A DNA stretch of 64,000 bases from Halomonas korlensis (lineage in GTDB: Bacteria > Pseudomonadota > Gammaproteobacteria > Pseudomonadales > Halomonadaceae). The stretch's first letter is position 1. Each line of letters opens with the position of its first letter. The stretch covers positions 1 to 64,000 of the forward strand of contig NZ_FPBP01000009.1 in the NCBI RefSeq assembly GCF_900116705.1. The letters are read 5' to 3'. Below, piece by piece: positions 33,279 to 42,428 of the stretch. Position numbers and translations under genes: made by a program. The notes under the pieces were generated by a model. It was not told the DNA's origin. It made no database searches and saw nothing but the letters and a program-made list of their open reading frames with translations.

Positions 33279-35585
33279 TCAATCGAGGTCAAAGAATGCG
33301 CTCCGTTGTCGGGCCTCGGCGTCGCGCTGTGCCCCGGCCATGGCGCGCTGCACCTCGCTGGCCACGCGCTGGGCGAGGGCCTGCTCGTCCATGCCGGGCG
33401 CAGCATTGATGGTGATGTTGATGCCACCGTTGAGCGTGGAGCCACCGGTGGCGGGCGCGGACAGCGGGGCGCGGGCGTCGAAGCGGGGTGACCCCAGGGG
33501 GTCGGCGCTGGCGGCGCCACCGGCGGTGAGCGCGGCGCCGAGCATCAGGCCGCCGCCGGCCTGACGCAGGCGACTGACCATGGCGCGGGTCTCGTTTGCT
33601 GGGCCGTCCTGATTACGGCGGATGCCCAGGGCCAGTCCATCGGTGACATCGCCGCCGATGCGGGCGAACACTTTCGAGGGCGAGTGGGTGTCCAGCTCGT
33701 AGCGGGCGACATTCTCGGTGCCGTTAGCGAAGTCTTTCACCGCGCCCCAGGCGTTGCCGGCGCCGTTCTTGATGCCCTCGCCGAGTCCCTTGGCGACATC
33801 GACCCCGGCATCCTTCATGCGACCAGGCAGGCCTTTCAGGTAGCCGATGGCGGCGTCCCACTTCTCCTTAATGGCGCCCTTGAGATCCCAGTCGGTGAGC
33901 ATGGACCCTACCGCCTCGATGGCGGCGCCGGGCGCTTGCTTGAACCAGACCCAGAACTTGGCGCCGCTGGCCTTGATGCCGTCCCACAGCTCGCTGAACC
34001 AGGGGCCGATCCAGTCCCAATTTTCGTAGAGCAGGTAGGCGACCCCGGCGACGGCGGCGATACCCGCGACGATCCAGCCGATCGGCGTGGCGGCGAAGGC
34101 GAGGCCCAGCGCCTTGATGGCACCGGTGGCCACCGGCAATGTCTTGGCGAAGGCGAGCAGGGCGCCGCCGGCCTTGACCAGCGAGGCGCCGAAGGTGAGC
34201 ATTGAGAGCAGCGCTTTGCTGGCAAACAGACCGCCGGCGATCATCGCCAGATTGTCGTAGCCGCCGACCATGCCGGCGAGCTTGGAGACGACCTCGCCGA
34301 TGCCGGTGGCGAGGCGGGCGGTGCCCTTGGCCAGGTCGGTGATGATCGGCACGGCGGCCTTGAGGTTGTCGCCGAAGCTCTTGGCGAACTGCTTGACCTG
34401 GTCGCGGTTCTCGGCCAGCCAGCCGGAGAGGTCACGCATCATGTCTTCTACCCCCGGCATCAGCTCGGCGCCTATGGTGTTCTTGATGCCCTTGAGGCTC
34501 AGCCCGGTATCGAGCAGGGCGTCCTTGAAGCTCTCGCTGCCGGCGGTGGCCTCGTCGCCGAGCATGTACCCGGTTTGCCGGGCGGCGCGGTTGTACTCGT
34601 CCAGCCCGGCGCTGCCGTCCTTGAGGACGTTGACCAGACCTACCCCGGCGCGCGAGTAGAGCTGGGCGGCGATGGCGTTGCGGCGGGTGGGGTTCTCGAT
34701 CTCGGCCATCCGGTCGGCGACTTCGCGCATCGCCGCGGCGACGGGCATGTCTGCCAGCTTTTCAGCGTTCAGCCCCAGAGCTTCATAGCCCTTCACGGCA
34801 GCTCCGGTACCGTCGGCGGCTTCGCCGAGGCGCTTGGTGAACGCCAACAGGCTCGAGTCCATGGTCTTGGTGGCCACGCCGGAGCGCTCGCCGGCATAGC
34901 GGAACTCCTGCAGCTCGGCGTTGGTCAGGCCCAACTTGGCGGCGGTCTTGCCGACATCGTCGCCCAGGTCGGCGGTGGAGTTGGCCAGGCCGAAGATGCT
35001 GCCGGCGGCGGCGCCGGTGGCGAACACGGCCCGGCGGCCGAAACGCCCGACCTCGCCGGTCATGTTGCGGAAGCGCCCCGACACGTCGGCGTCGCTGAGG
35101 CGCTGCAGGGCGTTGCGCTGTCGGTTGATGCGCTCGTTGGTGGCGCGGATCTGGCGGTCGAGGGCCTGCTGCTGCGCGGTGAGCCCGCGGGTGCCATCCT
35201 CGGCCTTGGGCAGGTTTCGCGAGAGCTCGAGCACGCGGTCGCGCTGGTCGCGGTACTCGGCGTTGAGCTTGTCGACGGCGGCCTGTGCCTTGGCCTGCTG
35301 GTTGGTCAGGCGCTTGGTGGGGCCGGTGGCTGTCTTGATCTCTTGCGTGACGCGGTCGAGCTCCTGGCGCTTCTCGCGCAGGGCGTTGCGGGTGTCGAGG
35401 CTCTTGCGTGTCATGTCGCGGAAGGCGCTGATGCGCTTCTGCTGGTCGTTGAAGCCTTTCAGCTCCTCGCGGCTCTCGCGCATGGCGCGCCCGACGCCGC
35501 GGCTACCCTGCAGGATCTTCTTCAGCGGGCCGGTGGCCTGGTTGATGGCCTTGAGGGTGACGGATAGGTTCAGGTCCTTGGCCAT
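33279..35585 (-). CDS. T: Tail tape-measure protein gpT
   Basis: 768 residues: a long N-terminal coiled coil, a TP901/P2-type conserved block (DLGDDVGKTAAKLGLTNAEL), a central membrane-active hydrophobic zone (about 430-560) and a Gly-rich C-terminus. It sets tail length and enters the cell on infection. P2 T is of similar size (about 815). Confidence 0.93.
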   Translation of the reverse strand: MAKDLNLSVTLKAINQATGPLKKILQGSRGVGRAMRESREELKGFNDQQKRISAFRDMTRKSLDTRNALREKRQELDRVTQEIKTATGPTKRLTNQQAKAQAAVDKLNAEYRDQRDRVLELSRNLPKAEDGTRGLTAQQQALDRQIRATNERINRQRNALQRLSDADVSGRFRNMTGEVGRFGRRAVFATGAAAGSIFGLANSTADLGDDVGKTAAKLGLTNAELQEFRYAGERSGVATKTMDSSLLAFTKRLGEAADGTGAAVKGYEALGLNAEKLADMPVAAAMREVADRMAEIENPTRRNAIAAQLYSRAGVGLVNVLKDGSAGLDEYNRAARQTGYMLGDEATAGSESFKDALLDTGLSLKGIKNTIGAELMPGVEDMMRDLSGWLAENRDQVKQFAKSFGDNLKAAVPIITDLAKGTARLATGIGEVVSKLAGMVGGYDNLAMIAGGLFASKALLSMLTFGASLVKAGGALLAFAKTLPVATGAIKALGLAFAATPIGWIVAGIAAVAGVAYLLYENWDWIGPWFSELWDGIKASGAKFWVWFKQAPGAAIEAVGSMLTDWDLKGAIKEKWDAAIGYLKGLPGRMKDAGVDVAKGLGEGIKNGAGNAWGAVKDFANGTENVARYELDTHSPSKVFARIGGDVTDGLALGIRRNQDGPANETRAMVSRLRQAGGGLMLGAALTAGGAASADPLGSPRFDARAPLSAPATGGSTLNGGINITINAAPGMDEQALAQRVASEVQRAMAGAQRDAEARQRSAFFDLD

Positions 35586-35597
35586 GCCGGCTCCTGG

Positions 35598-35726
35598 TTA
35601 GCGACTGCGTTGCTTTTGTGGCTCGAGACGTTGGCGGGCGCGCTCTCGCCAGTCGGCGAGCTCTTCCAGGGGCATGGGGTCCATGTCGGCAGGACCCCAG
35701 TGGAACACCATGGCGATGTCGGCCAT
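35598..35726 (-). CDS. E': Tail chaperone GpE' (frameshift product C-terminus)
   Basis: 42 residues with VFHWGPADMDPMPLEELADW, the GpE' family signature. In P2 this part is mainly made as an E-E' fusion by -1 frameshifting; the same slippery site is present here at 35789-35795. Confidence 0.85.
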   Translation of the reverse strand: MADIAMVFHWGPADMDPMPLEELADWRERARQRLEPQKQRSR

Positions 35727-35752
35727 GGCGTCCTCGACCTGGTTGGGCAGGC

Positions 35753-36094
35753 TTAGCTCGCGGCGTCCGCCTGCATGCGCCTGGGTAGCAAAAAATTGGC
35801 CACCACGGTGCCCAGCTGGACCAGGTCGGCCGGGTCCATGTCGCGGATCTCGGGCTCGGTGAGCGCAGGATCGGTGATGCGCGGCAGCACCTTGGTGAGC
35901 GCCTGAACGTCCATCTGCAGCACATCGGTGAGGGCGACACCGCGCAGCGCGCCGCTCTTGGGCTTGCGGACATGGATCTCGGTGACGGTCTGCTTGCCGC
36001 GGGTGATCGGCGAGTCGAGCTCGACGGTCTCGGTGGGCACGCTGGGCAGCGGGGGGACCGGTGTTTCGGTTTGGGTGTCGGCGTGCTCGGTCAT
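35753..36094 (-). CDS. E: Tail assembly chaperone gpE
   Basis: 113 residues of the P2 gpE/Mu gp41 family (ETVELDSPITRGKQTVTEIHVRKPKSGALRG read in two parts). It precedes the tape-measure gene and chaperones it. Ribosomes slipping near its 3' end produce the E-E' fusion. Confidence 0.9.
   Translation of the reverse strand: MTEHADTQTETPVPPLPSVPTETVELDSPITRGKQTVTEIHVRKPKSGALRGVALTDVLQMDVQALTKVLPRITDPALTEPEIRDMDPADLVQLGTVVANFLLPRRMQADAAS
35789..35795 (-). promoter_or_regulatory. Programmed -1 ribosomal frameshift site (T TTT TTG)
   Basis: On the minus strand the gene E codons AAT TTT TTG contain the heptamer T TTT TTG in the right phase. A -1 slip leads straight into the open frame of E' (35598), as known for P2 E/E'. 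Confidence 0.85.
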
Positions 36095-36122
36095 GGCGGT
36101 GTCTCTCCTGGTGATGGATCAC

Positions 36123-36143
36123 GGCCCCGGTGGTGCCGGGGCC
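36123..36143. terminator. Hairpin between FII and E
   Basis: GGCCCCGG/CCGGGGCC stem with a 5-nt loop in the 84-base FII-E gap, without a T tract. It may attenuate rather than stop transcription. Confidence 0.45.
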
Positions 36144-36178
36144 ATGGTGAGGCGATAGCGGTGCAGTGGCGGGCAGCC

Positions 36179-36688
36179 TTACAGGCCAAGGTTCTGGCGG
36201 CGCTCGGCGAGGCGGTCGACGCCGCGCACGCGAAACACATAGCCGGGCACGTCGATCTCGATCAGCTCTTCGTCATCGACCACCAGCTTGTAATAGGTGC
36301 AGGTGGTGGTGACCTCGATGCTGTTGCTGTCGCCGGCGGTGACCTCGCCCATGGCGATGGTCTTGTGGCGGCCGCGCACGGTGACCTCGACCGGAATGGC
36401 CTGGCTGGTCTCGTCGGATTCATAGGAGCCGGCGAAGCGCAGCAGGTTGGCGTCGTGCTGGGCGGTGCCGTACTCGGTGAAGATCTCCTTGATGATGCCG
36501 CCGACCTGCCAGGCGAACTCGATGATCTCGTTGCCCATGTCGAGTTCGACGCCGCCGTCCATGCCGCCGCCGCGGTATTCCTCGACGGCGCGGGCGAGCT
36601 CGGGCAGGGTCAGCGAGGGCACCTGGCCCTGCCAGTTGTTGCCGTCGCCGAACAGGTTGAAGTCTTTCAGCTTGCGGGGAAGTGCCAT
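36179..36688 (-). CDS. FII: Major tail tube protein gpFII
   Basis: 169 residues matching P2 gpFII (ALPRKLKDFNLFGDGNNWQGQ, TTTCTYYKLVVDDEELIEID). It polymerises into the inner tail tube. It lies 48 bases after the sheath gene. Confidence 0.94.
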   Translation of the reverse strand: MALPRKLKDFNLFGDGNNWQGQVPSLTLPELARAVEEYRGGGMDGGVELDMGNEIIEFAWQVGGIIKEIFTEYGTAQHDANLLRFAGSYESDETSQAIPVEVTVRGRHKTIAMGEVTAGDSNSIEVTTTCTYYKLVVDDEELIEIDVPGYVFRVRGVDRLAERRQNLGL

Positions 36689-36736
36689 GGTGTTGGCTCC
36701 TTGTGTGGGTTCCCGATGCCGAACCGGCTATCCGGT

Positions 36737-38248
36737 TCAGGCGGCGGCGACGTGCTCGGCGAAGTCGACGAGGTAACGGTCGGTGATGCGCTGCTGGAAC
36801 ATCAGGTTCTCGAGCGGCGGCACCGGCGTGTAGTCGTAATCGATGTAGAGCTTGCCGGCCTTGAGCACCTCGGGGGTGTTGAGCTCGGCATCGAACCAGG
36901 CCGAGCCGCCCAGCAGGTAGCCCTGGCGAATCCACTCGCGAAACTTGGCGTTGATGCCCTCGATGATGTCCTTGACCAGGCTGGGGTGCATTGGCAGATC
37001 CACGGCCCACAGGTGCGCCTCGGCGATGGTGTCGGCGATCACCTGGGCGGAGCGGGTGTAGTTCTCGAAGGCGAACAGCGGATCGATCGAGCAGGTGCGC
37101 GAGCCCCAGAAGCGGTAGCCGCCGCGGTTGATCAGCGTGGTGACCTCATGGCTGTTCAGGTAGCCGGCGTCGGTATTGGGGTCCTGCAGATCCCAGAACA
37201 CGTCGCGACTGATGCCGGTGACGCCGTTGACCGGGCGGTTGGAGAGCGTCTTGTGCCAGCCGATGTCGTTATCCAGCTTGGCGCGCATGCCCATGGCGCG
37301 AGCCACGGCGGAGAGGTTGCGGGTGCTGTTCGTCGCGGTGTCCCAGCCGGTGAACTCGGGCCAGAGGATCATGGCTTCGCGGGCGCCGAAGTTCTCTCGG
37401 TACATCGCCGCCTCTTCGATGGTGGCGGAGTCGCCGGCGGAGGCGTAGACGAAGGCGCGCAGCTTTTGGGCGATGCCGATCAGCGCGGCGGTGACGTCGG
37501 CGTCGTCGAGCTCGGGCGCGCCGAGGATGCGCGGCTTGACGCCGAACGTCTGCTCGGCGGCGAGCAGCGCCTGCAGGCCGGTTTTCTTGCCGCTGGCGTC
37601 GACCCCGCCGATGACGTTGGACTTGGTGTCCTCGTCGGTCTCACCTTCGGCGACACGCACCACGACCACCAGGGTCTTGGCCTGGTCGGCGATGGCGTCG
37701 AGCGAGCGGGCCAGGGTGCCCTCGCTGCCGGCGTCGCCCTGGGCGGCCAGCAGATCGGTGAGCAGCACCGGGGTATCCAGCGGGAAGGGCTCGTCCTCGC
37801 CGTCGGTGAGATTGGTAAAGCCCACGGCGTTGACCACGCCGGCGCCGGTGCCGTCCTCGGCGGCGAGGACCAGGGCGCTGGCGTCGACCTCGGCGTTGAC
37901 GGCGGCGGCGATCTCGGCGGCGGTGCTCGAGATCTCGCTGTCGATGTCGGTGGCCAGGCTGACGGTGATGTCGCTGCCCGAGACGCTGACGGCGAGCGTG
38001 GCCGAAGCGGTGCCCGGGTCGACGTAGCGCACGCGACTGGCATTGCCGTCGGTGCCGGGGTCGGCGGCAGTGTAGGTGACGCCGGAGTTCACGGCGGCGA
38101 AGTCGATCAGCCGGCTGGCGGCAACGCCGGCGGCGGCATTGGGGGCGGTAGCCACCAGCCCGATGACCGCGGTGGCCACGGTGCGGATGGGCCGGGTGCC
38201 CTCGTTGATCTCGACGACACGAATGCCGTGGTGTCGGTCCTGGGCCAT
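36737..38248 (-). CDS. FI: Tail sheath protein gpFI
   Basis: 503 residues. The core matches P2 gpFI (HHGIRVVEINEGTRPI, FYASAG-type and RTCSIDPLFAFENYTRSAQV segments). About 100 residues (roughly 50-150, TYTAADPGTDGNASRVRY onwards) form an inserted domain absent from the 396-residue P2 protein. The start is set by an AGGAG ahead of the ATG; the first gene downstream of the F-type late promoter. Confidence 0.93.
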   Translation of the reverse strand: MAQDRHHGIRVVEINEGTRPIRTVATAVIGLVATAPNAAAGVAASRLIDFAAVNSGVTYTAADPGTDGNASRVRYVDPGTASATLAVSVSGSDITVSLATDIDSEISSTAAEIAAAVNAEVDASALVLAAEDGTGAGVVNAVGFTNLTDGEDEPFPLDTPVLLTDLLAAQGDAGSEGTLARSLDAIADQAKTLVVVVRVAEGETDEDTKSNVIGGVDASGKKTGLQALLAAEQTFGVKPRILGAPELDDADVTAALIGIAQKLRAFVYASAGDSATIEEAAMYRENFGAREAMILWPEFTGWDTATNSTRNLSAVARAMGMRAKLDNDIGWHKTLSNRPVNGVTGISRDVFWDLQDPNTDAGYLNSHEVTTLINRGGYRFWGSRTCSIDPLFAFENYTRSAQVIADTIAEAHLWAVDLPMHPSLVKDIIEGINAKFREWIRQGYLLGGSAWFDAELNTPEVLKAGKLYIDYDYTPVPPLENLMFQQRITDRYLVDFAEHVAAA

Positions 38249-38295
38249 GGGGAGCTCCTGCGCAGGGGGATGATGAGTCGATGCATGACGTGCTG

Positions 38296-38358
38296 CCATG
38301 CTTGCGCGCGCAGGGCGGGGGCTCTAGTGGCGGGGGTTGTGGATGGCGGGGTTACAAC
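38296..38358 (-). promoter_or_regulatory. Late promoter F with Ogr-type box
   Basis: Dyad GTTGT-N13-ACAAC at 38336-38358. Twenty-nine bases past the shared ACAACC edge lies GCAAGCATGG (38296-38305, minus strand), the same element at the same distance as in the V promoter. The FI start follows 48 bases later. Confidence 0.75.
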
Positions 38359-38477
38359 GCATGAAAGGAATAGCGCAGTGCTCGCATGATGTGTGCAAGA
38401 CGGGATGTCAACGGGCTGAGCATTGATTGCCCCAATGTGGCAGAATGCCGCCGCAAACGCGCAAGGGGATTCAAAGA

Positions 38478-40376
38478 ATGCAGAAGACTGAGTATAGGCC
38501 TGATATCGATGGCCTCAGGACAGTTGCCGTCTTAAGTGTTTTATTATTTCACGCTGGGTTTTCCTCGTTCTCAGGAGGATTCGTTGGCGTGGATGTTTTC
38601 TTTGTAATCAGTGGTTACTTGATCACGAAGTTAATTAAGGAAGAAATAGAGCGGACGGGACGCTTCTCATTTCCCAATTTCTATGTGCGTCGTATCAGGA
38701 GGTTGCTGCCCGCGTTACTGTTCACACTTGTGGCGACCCTTTTACTGGGAATATTTCTGTTTTCTCCGCAGCACCTCGAGCGCCTAGGAAAATCTACGAT
38801 TGCAGCCTTATTTTCCGTTTCTAACTTTTTCTTCTGGTCAGAGAGTGGCTATTTCGATACTGCGTCCAACCTGAAGCCCTTGCTGCATACATGGTCGCTG
38901 AGTGTTGAAGAGCAGTTCTATATTGTCTGGCCGCTACTTATGTTGCTGGCGATCAGGTGTCTTGGTAAGTACGCTCCTTGGGCAATTGCAGCACTTGGTG
39001 GGATCAGCCTGCTGGGATCAGTGATGATGCTCAGTCATGATGCTAGCGGCGCCTATTTCCTTACACCGATCAGGGCCTATGAGTTTGCCATTGGCGCCGT
39101 ATTGGTGTGGGTTGGCCAATACCGCTTGAGAAGTAATCTGCTGATGGAGCTATTGCTCATCACCGGCTTGTCGATGGTGCTTGTTCCTGTGTTCGTCTTT
39201 GATGAGAACACCGCCTTCCCAGGAGTTGCTGCCCTAGCGCCATGCTTGGGTACTGCCATGGCAATCTATGCCGGTCAGGCACGTTTCACCGGCATCCTCT
39301 TGCGCAATCCTGTTTCGGTAAAGATCGGCCTTATCAGCTACTCTCTCTATCTGGCCCATTGGCCTATTTATGTGTTTTATAAGTACTACATCTTTCGGGA
39401 CCTTGTCTTGGTGGAAAAGTTAGGGGTTGTTGTCACTTCCCTCGTTGTAGGCTGGGGGATGTACAAATTCATCGAGACCCCCTTCCGAAAAGCGGGTGGA
39501 TACCACGCTCCGAAGCGCAAGGTATTTGCTTCATACGCCGTCGCGGCTGCCACACTCGCTGCTCCATCAGCCATGATCTCAGCGAACAATGGGCTTGAGT
39601 GGAGAGTGCCAGGCGAGATAAGGGAAACGGTTGCAAACCTAAACCACAAAAGAAACGAGACATGGAAATTCATCAATGGTGATAATGCCATTGCAGTATC
39701 CCCATTCTCAGAAGATCAGAAGACCAAGGTTCTTATAGTTGGAGACTCTCATTCAAAGGACATCTTCAATGCCTTCTATCTCAGTGGATATTTATCAGAA
39801 AGCCATGAGTTTCGCAGTTCTGCAATCGGGCCCGGGTGCCTCTATGACGTAGTCGGACGTGCGGCTCCTGGATGGCTTTCACAGGACAAACGAAGAGGCT
39901 GTAACGAAGAAGCCTCCAAGTTTCTCAACGACCAGCATCTGAGCGATGCTGATTACATAGTTCTTTCATCCAGGTGGTATAAGCACACAGTGCAAGACGC
40001 AGCACCATTCATTGACTTCCTAAGAGATAATTACGACGCAAAAGTAATCCTAATGGGGCGAGCGGCTGAATTTCAAAGCGTGCCTGACTTGGTCATAAAC
40101 TTCGGAAGGCTTGCCGGCGTTGAGCGGCTTATGTATGAAAGCAGGGACTCAGAGATCGATACAATCAATAAGCAGTTGAGCCTCATTGCTTCTAGCAAAG
40201 GGGTGCCATATATCGACAAGCTCCAAATCGCCTGCCTTCATAATAAAAACAAATGCTTTGCAGTGGATAAAAGCAACAACCTTCTTTACTACGACTACGG
40301 CCATTACACAATAGAGGGAGCCAGGTATTTTGGAAGAAGGATGATGGAGCTTGGTCTTTTTTCAGAGGTGTTGTAA
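38478..40376 (+). CDS. OafA-type membrane acyltransferase with C-terminal SGNH domain
   Basis: 632 residues. The N-terminal Acyltransferase 3 domain (YRPDIDGLRTVAVLSVLLFH, catalytic-type His25, about ten membrane helices) is followed by an SGNH hydrolase-like domain with GDSHS near 422 and D606-x2-H609. Such proteins O-acetylate lipopolysaccharide or other surface glycans; phage-borne ones change the host serotype. The ATG at 38478 has AAGGGGA upstream. It is on the plus strand, opposite to the tail genes, in the Z/fun position of P2, and is less GC-rich than its neighbours. Confidence 0.9.
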   Translation: MQKTEYRPDIDGLRTVAVLSVLLFHAGFSSFSGGFVGVDVFFVISGYLITKLIKEEIERTGRFSFPNFYVRRIRRLLPALLFTLVATLLLGIFLFSPQHLERLGKSTIAALFSVSNFFFWSESGYFDTASNLKPLLHTWSLSVEEQFYIVWPLLMLLAIRCLGKYAPWAIAALGGISLLGSVMMLSHDASGAYFLTPIRAYEFAIGAVLVWVGQYRLRSNLLMELLLITGLSMVLVPVFVFDENTAFPGVAALAPCLGTAMAIYAGQARFTGILLRNPVSVKIGLISYSLYLAHWPIYVFYKYYIFRDLVLVEKLGVVVTSLVVGWGMYKFIETPFRKAGGYHAPKRKVFASYAVAAATLAAPSAMISANNGLEWRVPGEIRETVANLNHKRNETWKFINGDNAIAVSPFSEDQKTKVLIVGDSHSKDIFNAFYLSGYLSESHEFRSSAIGPGCLYDVVGRAAPGWLSQDKRRGCNEEASKFLNDQHLSDADYIVLSSRWYKHTVQDAAPFIDFLRDNYDAKVILMGRAAEFQSVPDLVINFGRLAGVERLMYESRDSEIDTINKQLSLIASSKGVPYIDKLQIACLHNKNKCFAVDKSNNLLYYDYGHYTIEGARYFGRRMMELGLFSEVL

Positions 40377-40379
40377 TAA

Positions 40380-40403
40380 AGAGAGAGGGGGCTCCCTCTC
40401 TCT
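40380..40403. terminator. Terminator after the acyltransferase gene
   Basis: Ten-base-pair stem AGAGAGAGGG/CCCTCTCTCT with a 4-nt loop just after the stop codon, between it and the converging fibre-assembly remnant. Confidence 0.7.
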
Positions 40404-40409
40404 ACGTTG

Positions 40410-40924
40410 CTACTTCTCATTCCACTCTATTGCTTCAATTCCCTCCCGATCAACGATACCCTGCGCCGCGTCGATGGCGTCCTTGCGGTCACATGACCGC
40501 TGCTAGATATCCTCAATATGCGCTAGGGCGGTGAGGGGGGTAGCGTCCATCTGCTCGGGGGTGAGCATGCGTGTGACGTTAGACTGCCTTCGGAACGGCA
40601 TCACCGGGTCGATTTCGCCGTCAGCGACGAGCCTCTGTGCCTTCGCGGCCAGGCCCAGGAGGTTGATCTGGTCCTGCGGGCAGGTTTGGATGGCGTCCGG
40701 CTCGCCGGCGATGTAGTAAGACATGCACTCAGCGAAAGCCCGGTCGCGGGCGGCGAGGTCGTCGAGTGGCTCGGGGGCGGTGGCACGCGCTGCTCTCCAT
40801 CGAAGTGCCAGCCGGGTTGGACGCCACTGCTACACTTAACCCATTGGATAGAAGCATGGAAACGATCTGGTGTGTCGAAGTCTGTGATTTCGACAACGGC
40901 ACCGTTAACAATATGAGCCCACAT
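40410..40924 (-). pseudogene. Broken tail-fibre assembly gene (first copy)
   Basis: Reading starts MWAHIVNGAVVEITDFD at 40924, shifts frame near 40750, continues as YYIAGEPDAIQTCPQDQINLLGLA, hits an in-frame TAG at 40503 and resumes as RSCDRKDAIDAAQ to 40410. The ending parallels the intact gene at 42429 (QQSWDRKDAIDQAL). It carries one frameshift and one nonsense change. Confidence 0.8.
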
Positions 40925-40926
40925 CC

Positions 40927-41512
40927 CTACCACTCCACAATCACGATGCCTCGGTAACCATTCCCGCCGTTCGGGGCAGAAATGCTGCTTCCTCCACTGC
41001 CTGATCCTAATGATGACGCGTCATTGCCAGTGGTTGAATTACCAACGCCGTGGGGACCACCCCCCTAACCACCCAAGACTTGTCCATTGCCCGCAGTGAC
41101 GCTCCGGGAACCACTCTGGCCGCGATAGTTCACGTCCCCGCCACTGCCATCACCTCCTCCGCTAGGGGACGACCTGGGGATGGACCGCCAGTACTTACTG
41201 TCGCGCTTAGAAACGTGCCGAATGACGAAGCTCCACCGCTGGTGTCTCCACTTCCGGCTCCATAGGGGTCGACGGCATGGCGCAATTTATGGGGCCAATC
41301 TCGTTGGTAATACGCTACCGTGACATTTACCACCGTCAATGGGCATTCGCCGTGCATGAGTTCGATGATCATACCTTCCGCGATGCTTGGTGGAGCCCCT
41401 CGTACCATAAAGCCAAGAGCAAGCTGGGTCAGGTAGTTACGACCCTGCCGCCCGAACCCATGGCGGACCGTAAAGCGCTGTGACCAGGGCGGGATTGCCC
41501 CAGGCCTAGCCG
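40927..41512 (-). pseudogene. Degraded tail-fibre tip with glycine-rich C-terminus
   Basis: The last segment in one frame reads NGGNGYRGIVIVEW followed by a stop at 40927, the usual end of glycine-rich phage fibre tips. Upstream parts (GAGSGDTSGGASSFGTFLSA and NYLTQLALGF) lie in another frame, and one stop interrupts the tip. It overlaps the start of the broken assembly gene. It appears to be the remains of an alternative receptor-binding tip. Confidence 0.7.
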
Positions 41513-41593
41513 TCACCACTCGACCGCTTCGATGGCCTCGCGATCCTGAGCGGCAAGGGTATTGGCAATCGAAGTGGAGAATCGCCAGTCCAT
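41513..41593 (-). pseudogene. C-terminal scrap of another fibre assembly gene
   Basis: Minus-strand reading MDWRFSTSIANTLAAQDREA then IEAVEW and stop at 41513. It matches the end of the copy ending at 40410 (REGIEAIEWNEK). Only the last 26 codons remain. From here to 41700 nothing coding is seen. Confidence 0.65.
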
Positions 41594-41700
41594 TAAAGCC
41601 TCAAAGTAGTAATCCACGGCTCACCGGCAAACTAATAGCGCCATGCACTAGTTATGGCGCTAAAATCGCTAACCTTGCGAAACAATATATACAGAAAAAT

Positions 41701-42312
41701 CTATTTAAGGCAATTATAAATCTCATATTCGGGCTTGAGATATTCTTCCGCCATCTTCATTATTTTCGGATCTACATTCATTTCAACTCCGGAAGGAGAA
41801 ATGTTTTTTTTAGGGATGTTTAAAGATTTTCCCACCTTTTTCTCAAGAAAATCTTTCAGCAAGTCCATTCGCTCATATCTAAAGATTTTGTCAACCCCTA
41901 CTATTCCTTTGGGTGTCATTACAAAGTCAACTTGACGCTTTCGTCTTGGAAAACTAACTTCCCCATCGCTCACATATGACATCAAGAAATCGTTAAAACT
42001 TATATCTCCTGTGTAGTTTTTGTGATTGACGTGGTTAGGGTTTGCAAGTTCTTCCCTTGCCCTATACCTATACCAACTAAATAGCCACTCCATGGGCTCT
42101 CTAAAAAGAGAGAACGTTGTTATCTTTCTACTTCCAACTACTTCCACAATTGGGGCGACCTTCTCATAATAATCTGCGACAGTCATATGCTTTATTGTGG
42201 GGTTTTTCTTGAGTATTATTTCGCAGAATGGTTCAAGCGCCGCCTCTAGAGATGTCGATGCACACTTCGGCATGCACACAAAACATAACCCTCTGTTTAT
42301 GCTAACTAGCAC
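41701..42312 (-). CDS. Sulfotransferase-family protein (cargo)
   Basis: 203 residues from a GTG with AAGGAGG five bases ahead. The N-terminal MPKCASTSLEAAL is the 5'-phosphosulfate-binding loop of PAPS sulfotransferases (PK-x-x-STS), and SLFREPMEWLFSWYRYR (R71, S79) is the 3'-phosphate-binding motif. It is strongly AT-rich and on the late strand between two fibre modules. It may sulfate a surface glycan of the host or a structural glycan. The acceptor is unknown. Confidence 0.82.
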   Translation of the reverse strand: MLVSINRGLCFVCMPKCASTSLEAALEPFCEIILKKNPTIKHMTVADYYEKVAPIVEVVGSRKITTFSLFREPMEWLFSWYRYRAREELANPNHVNHKNYTGDISFNDFLMSYVSDGEVSFPRRKRQVDFVMTPKGIVGVDKIFRYERMDLLKDFLEKKVGKSLNIPKKNISPSGVEMNVDPKIMKMAEEYLKPEYEIYNCLK

Positions 42313-42428
42313 AAGACCCTCCTTACAGGCTTTGCGATTTTACTCTACATTCGCAACCGGTTGGTTAGATATATCAACAAGCATTGCATAGAGAAATGGC
42401 ACAGTCTATATGCTGATTTCGTTAACCA

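Noticed and set aside
34575..35567. Long plus-strand frame opposite the tape-measure gene
   Set aside because: A Gly/Val/Leu-rich shadow of gpT caused by third-position GC bias.
35972..38389. An 805-codon open frame on the plus strand opposite E, FII and FI
   Set aside because: It is the mirror of high-GC tail genes. The minus-strand frames encode recognisable P2 proteins with ribosome sites; the plus frame is low-complexity and has no family resemblance.
41050..41265. Plus-strand frames across the fibre debris
   Set aside because: They are antisense to recognisable fibre remnants and show no domain or ribosome site.
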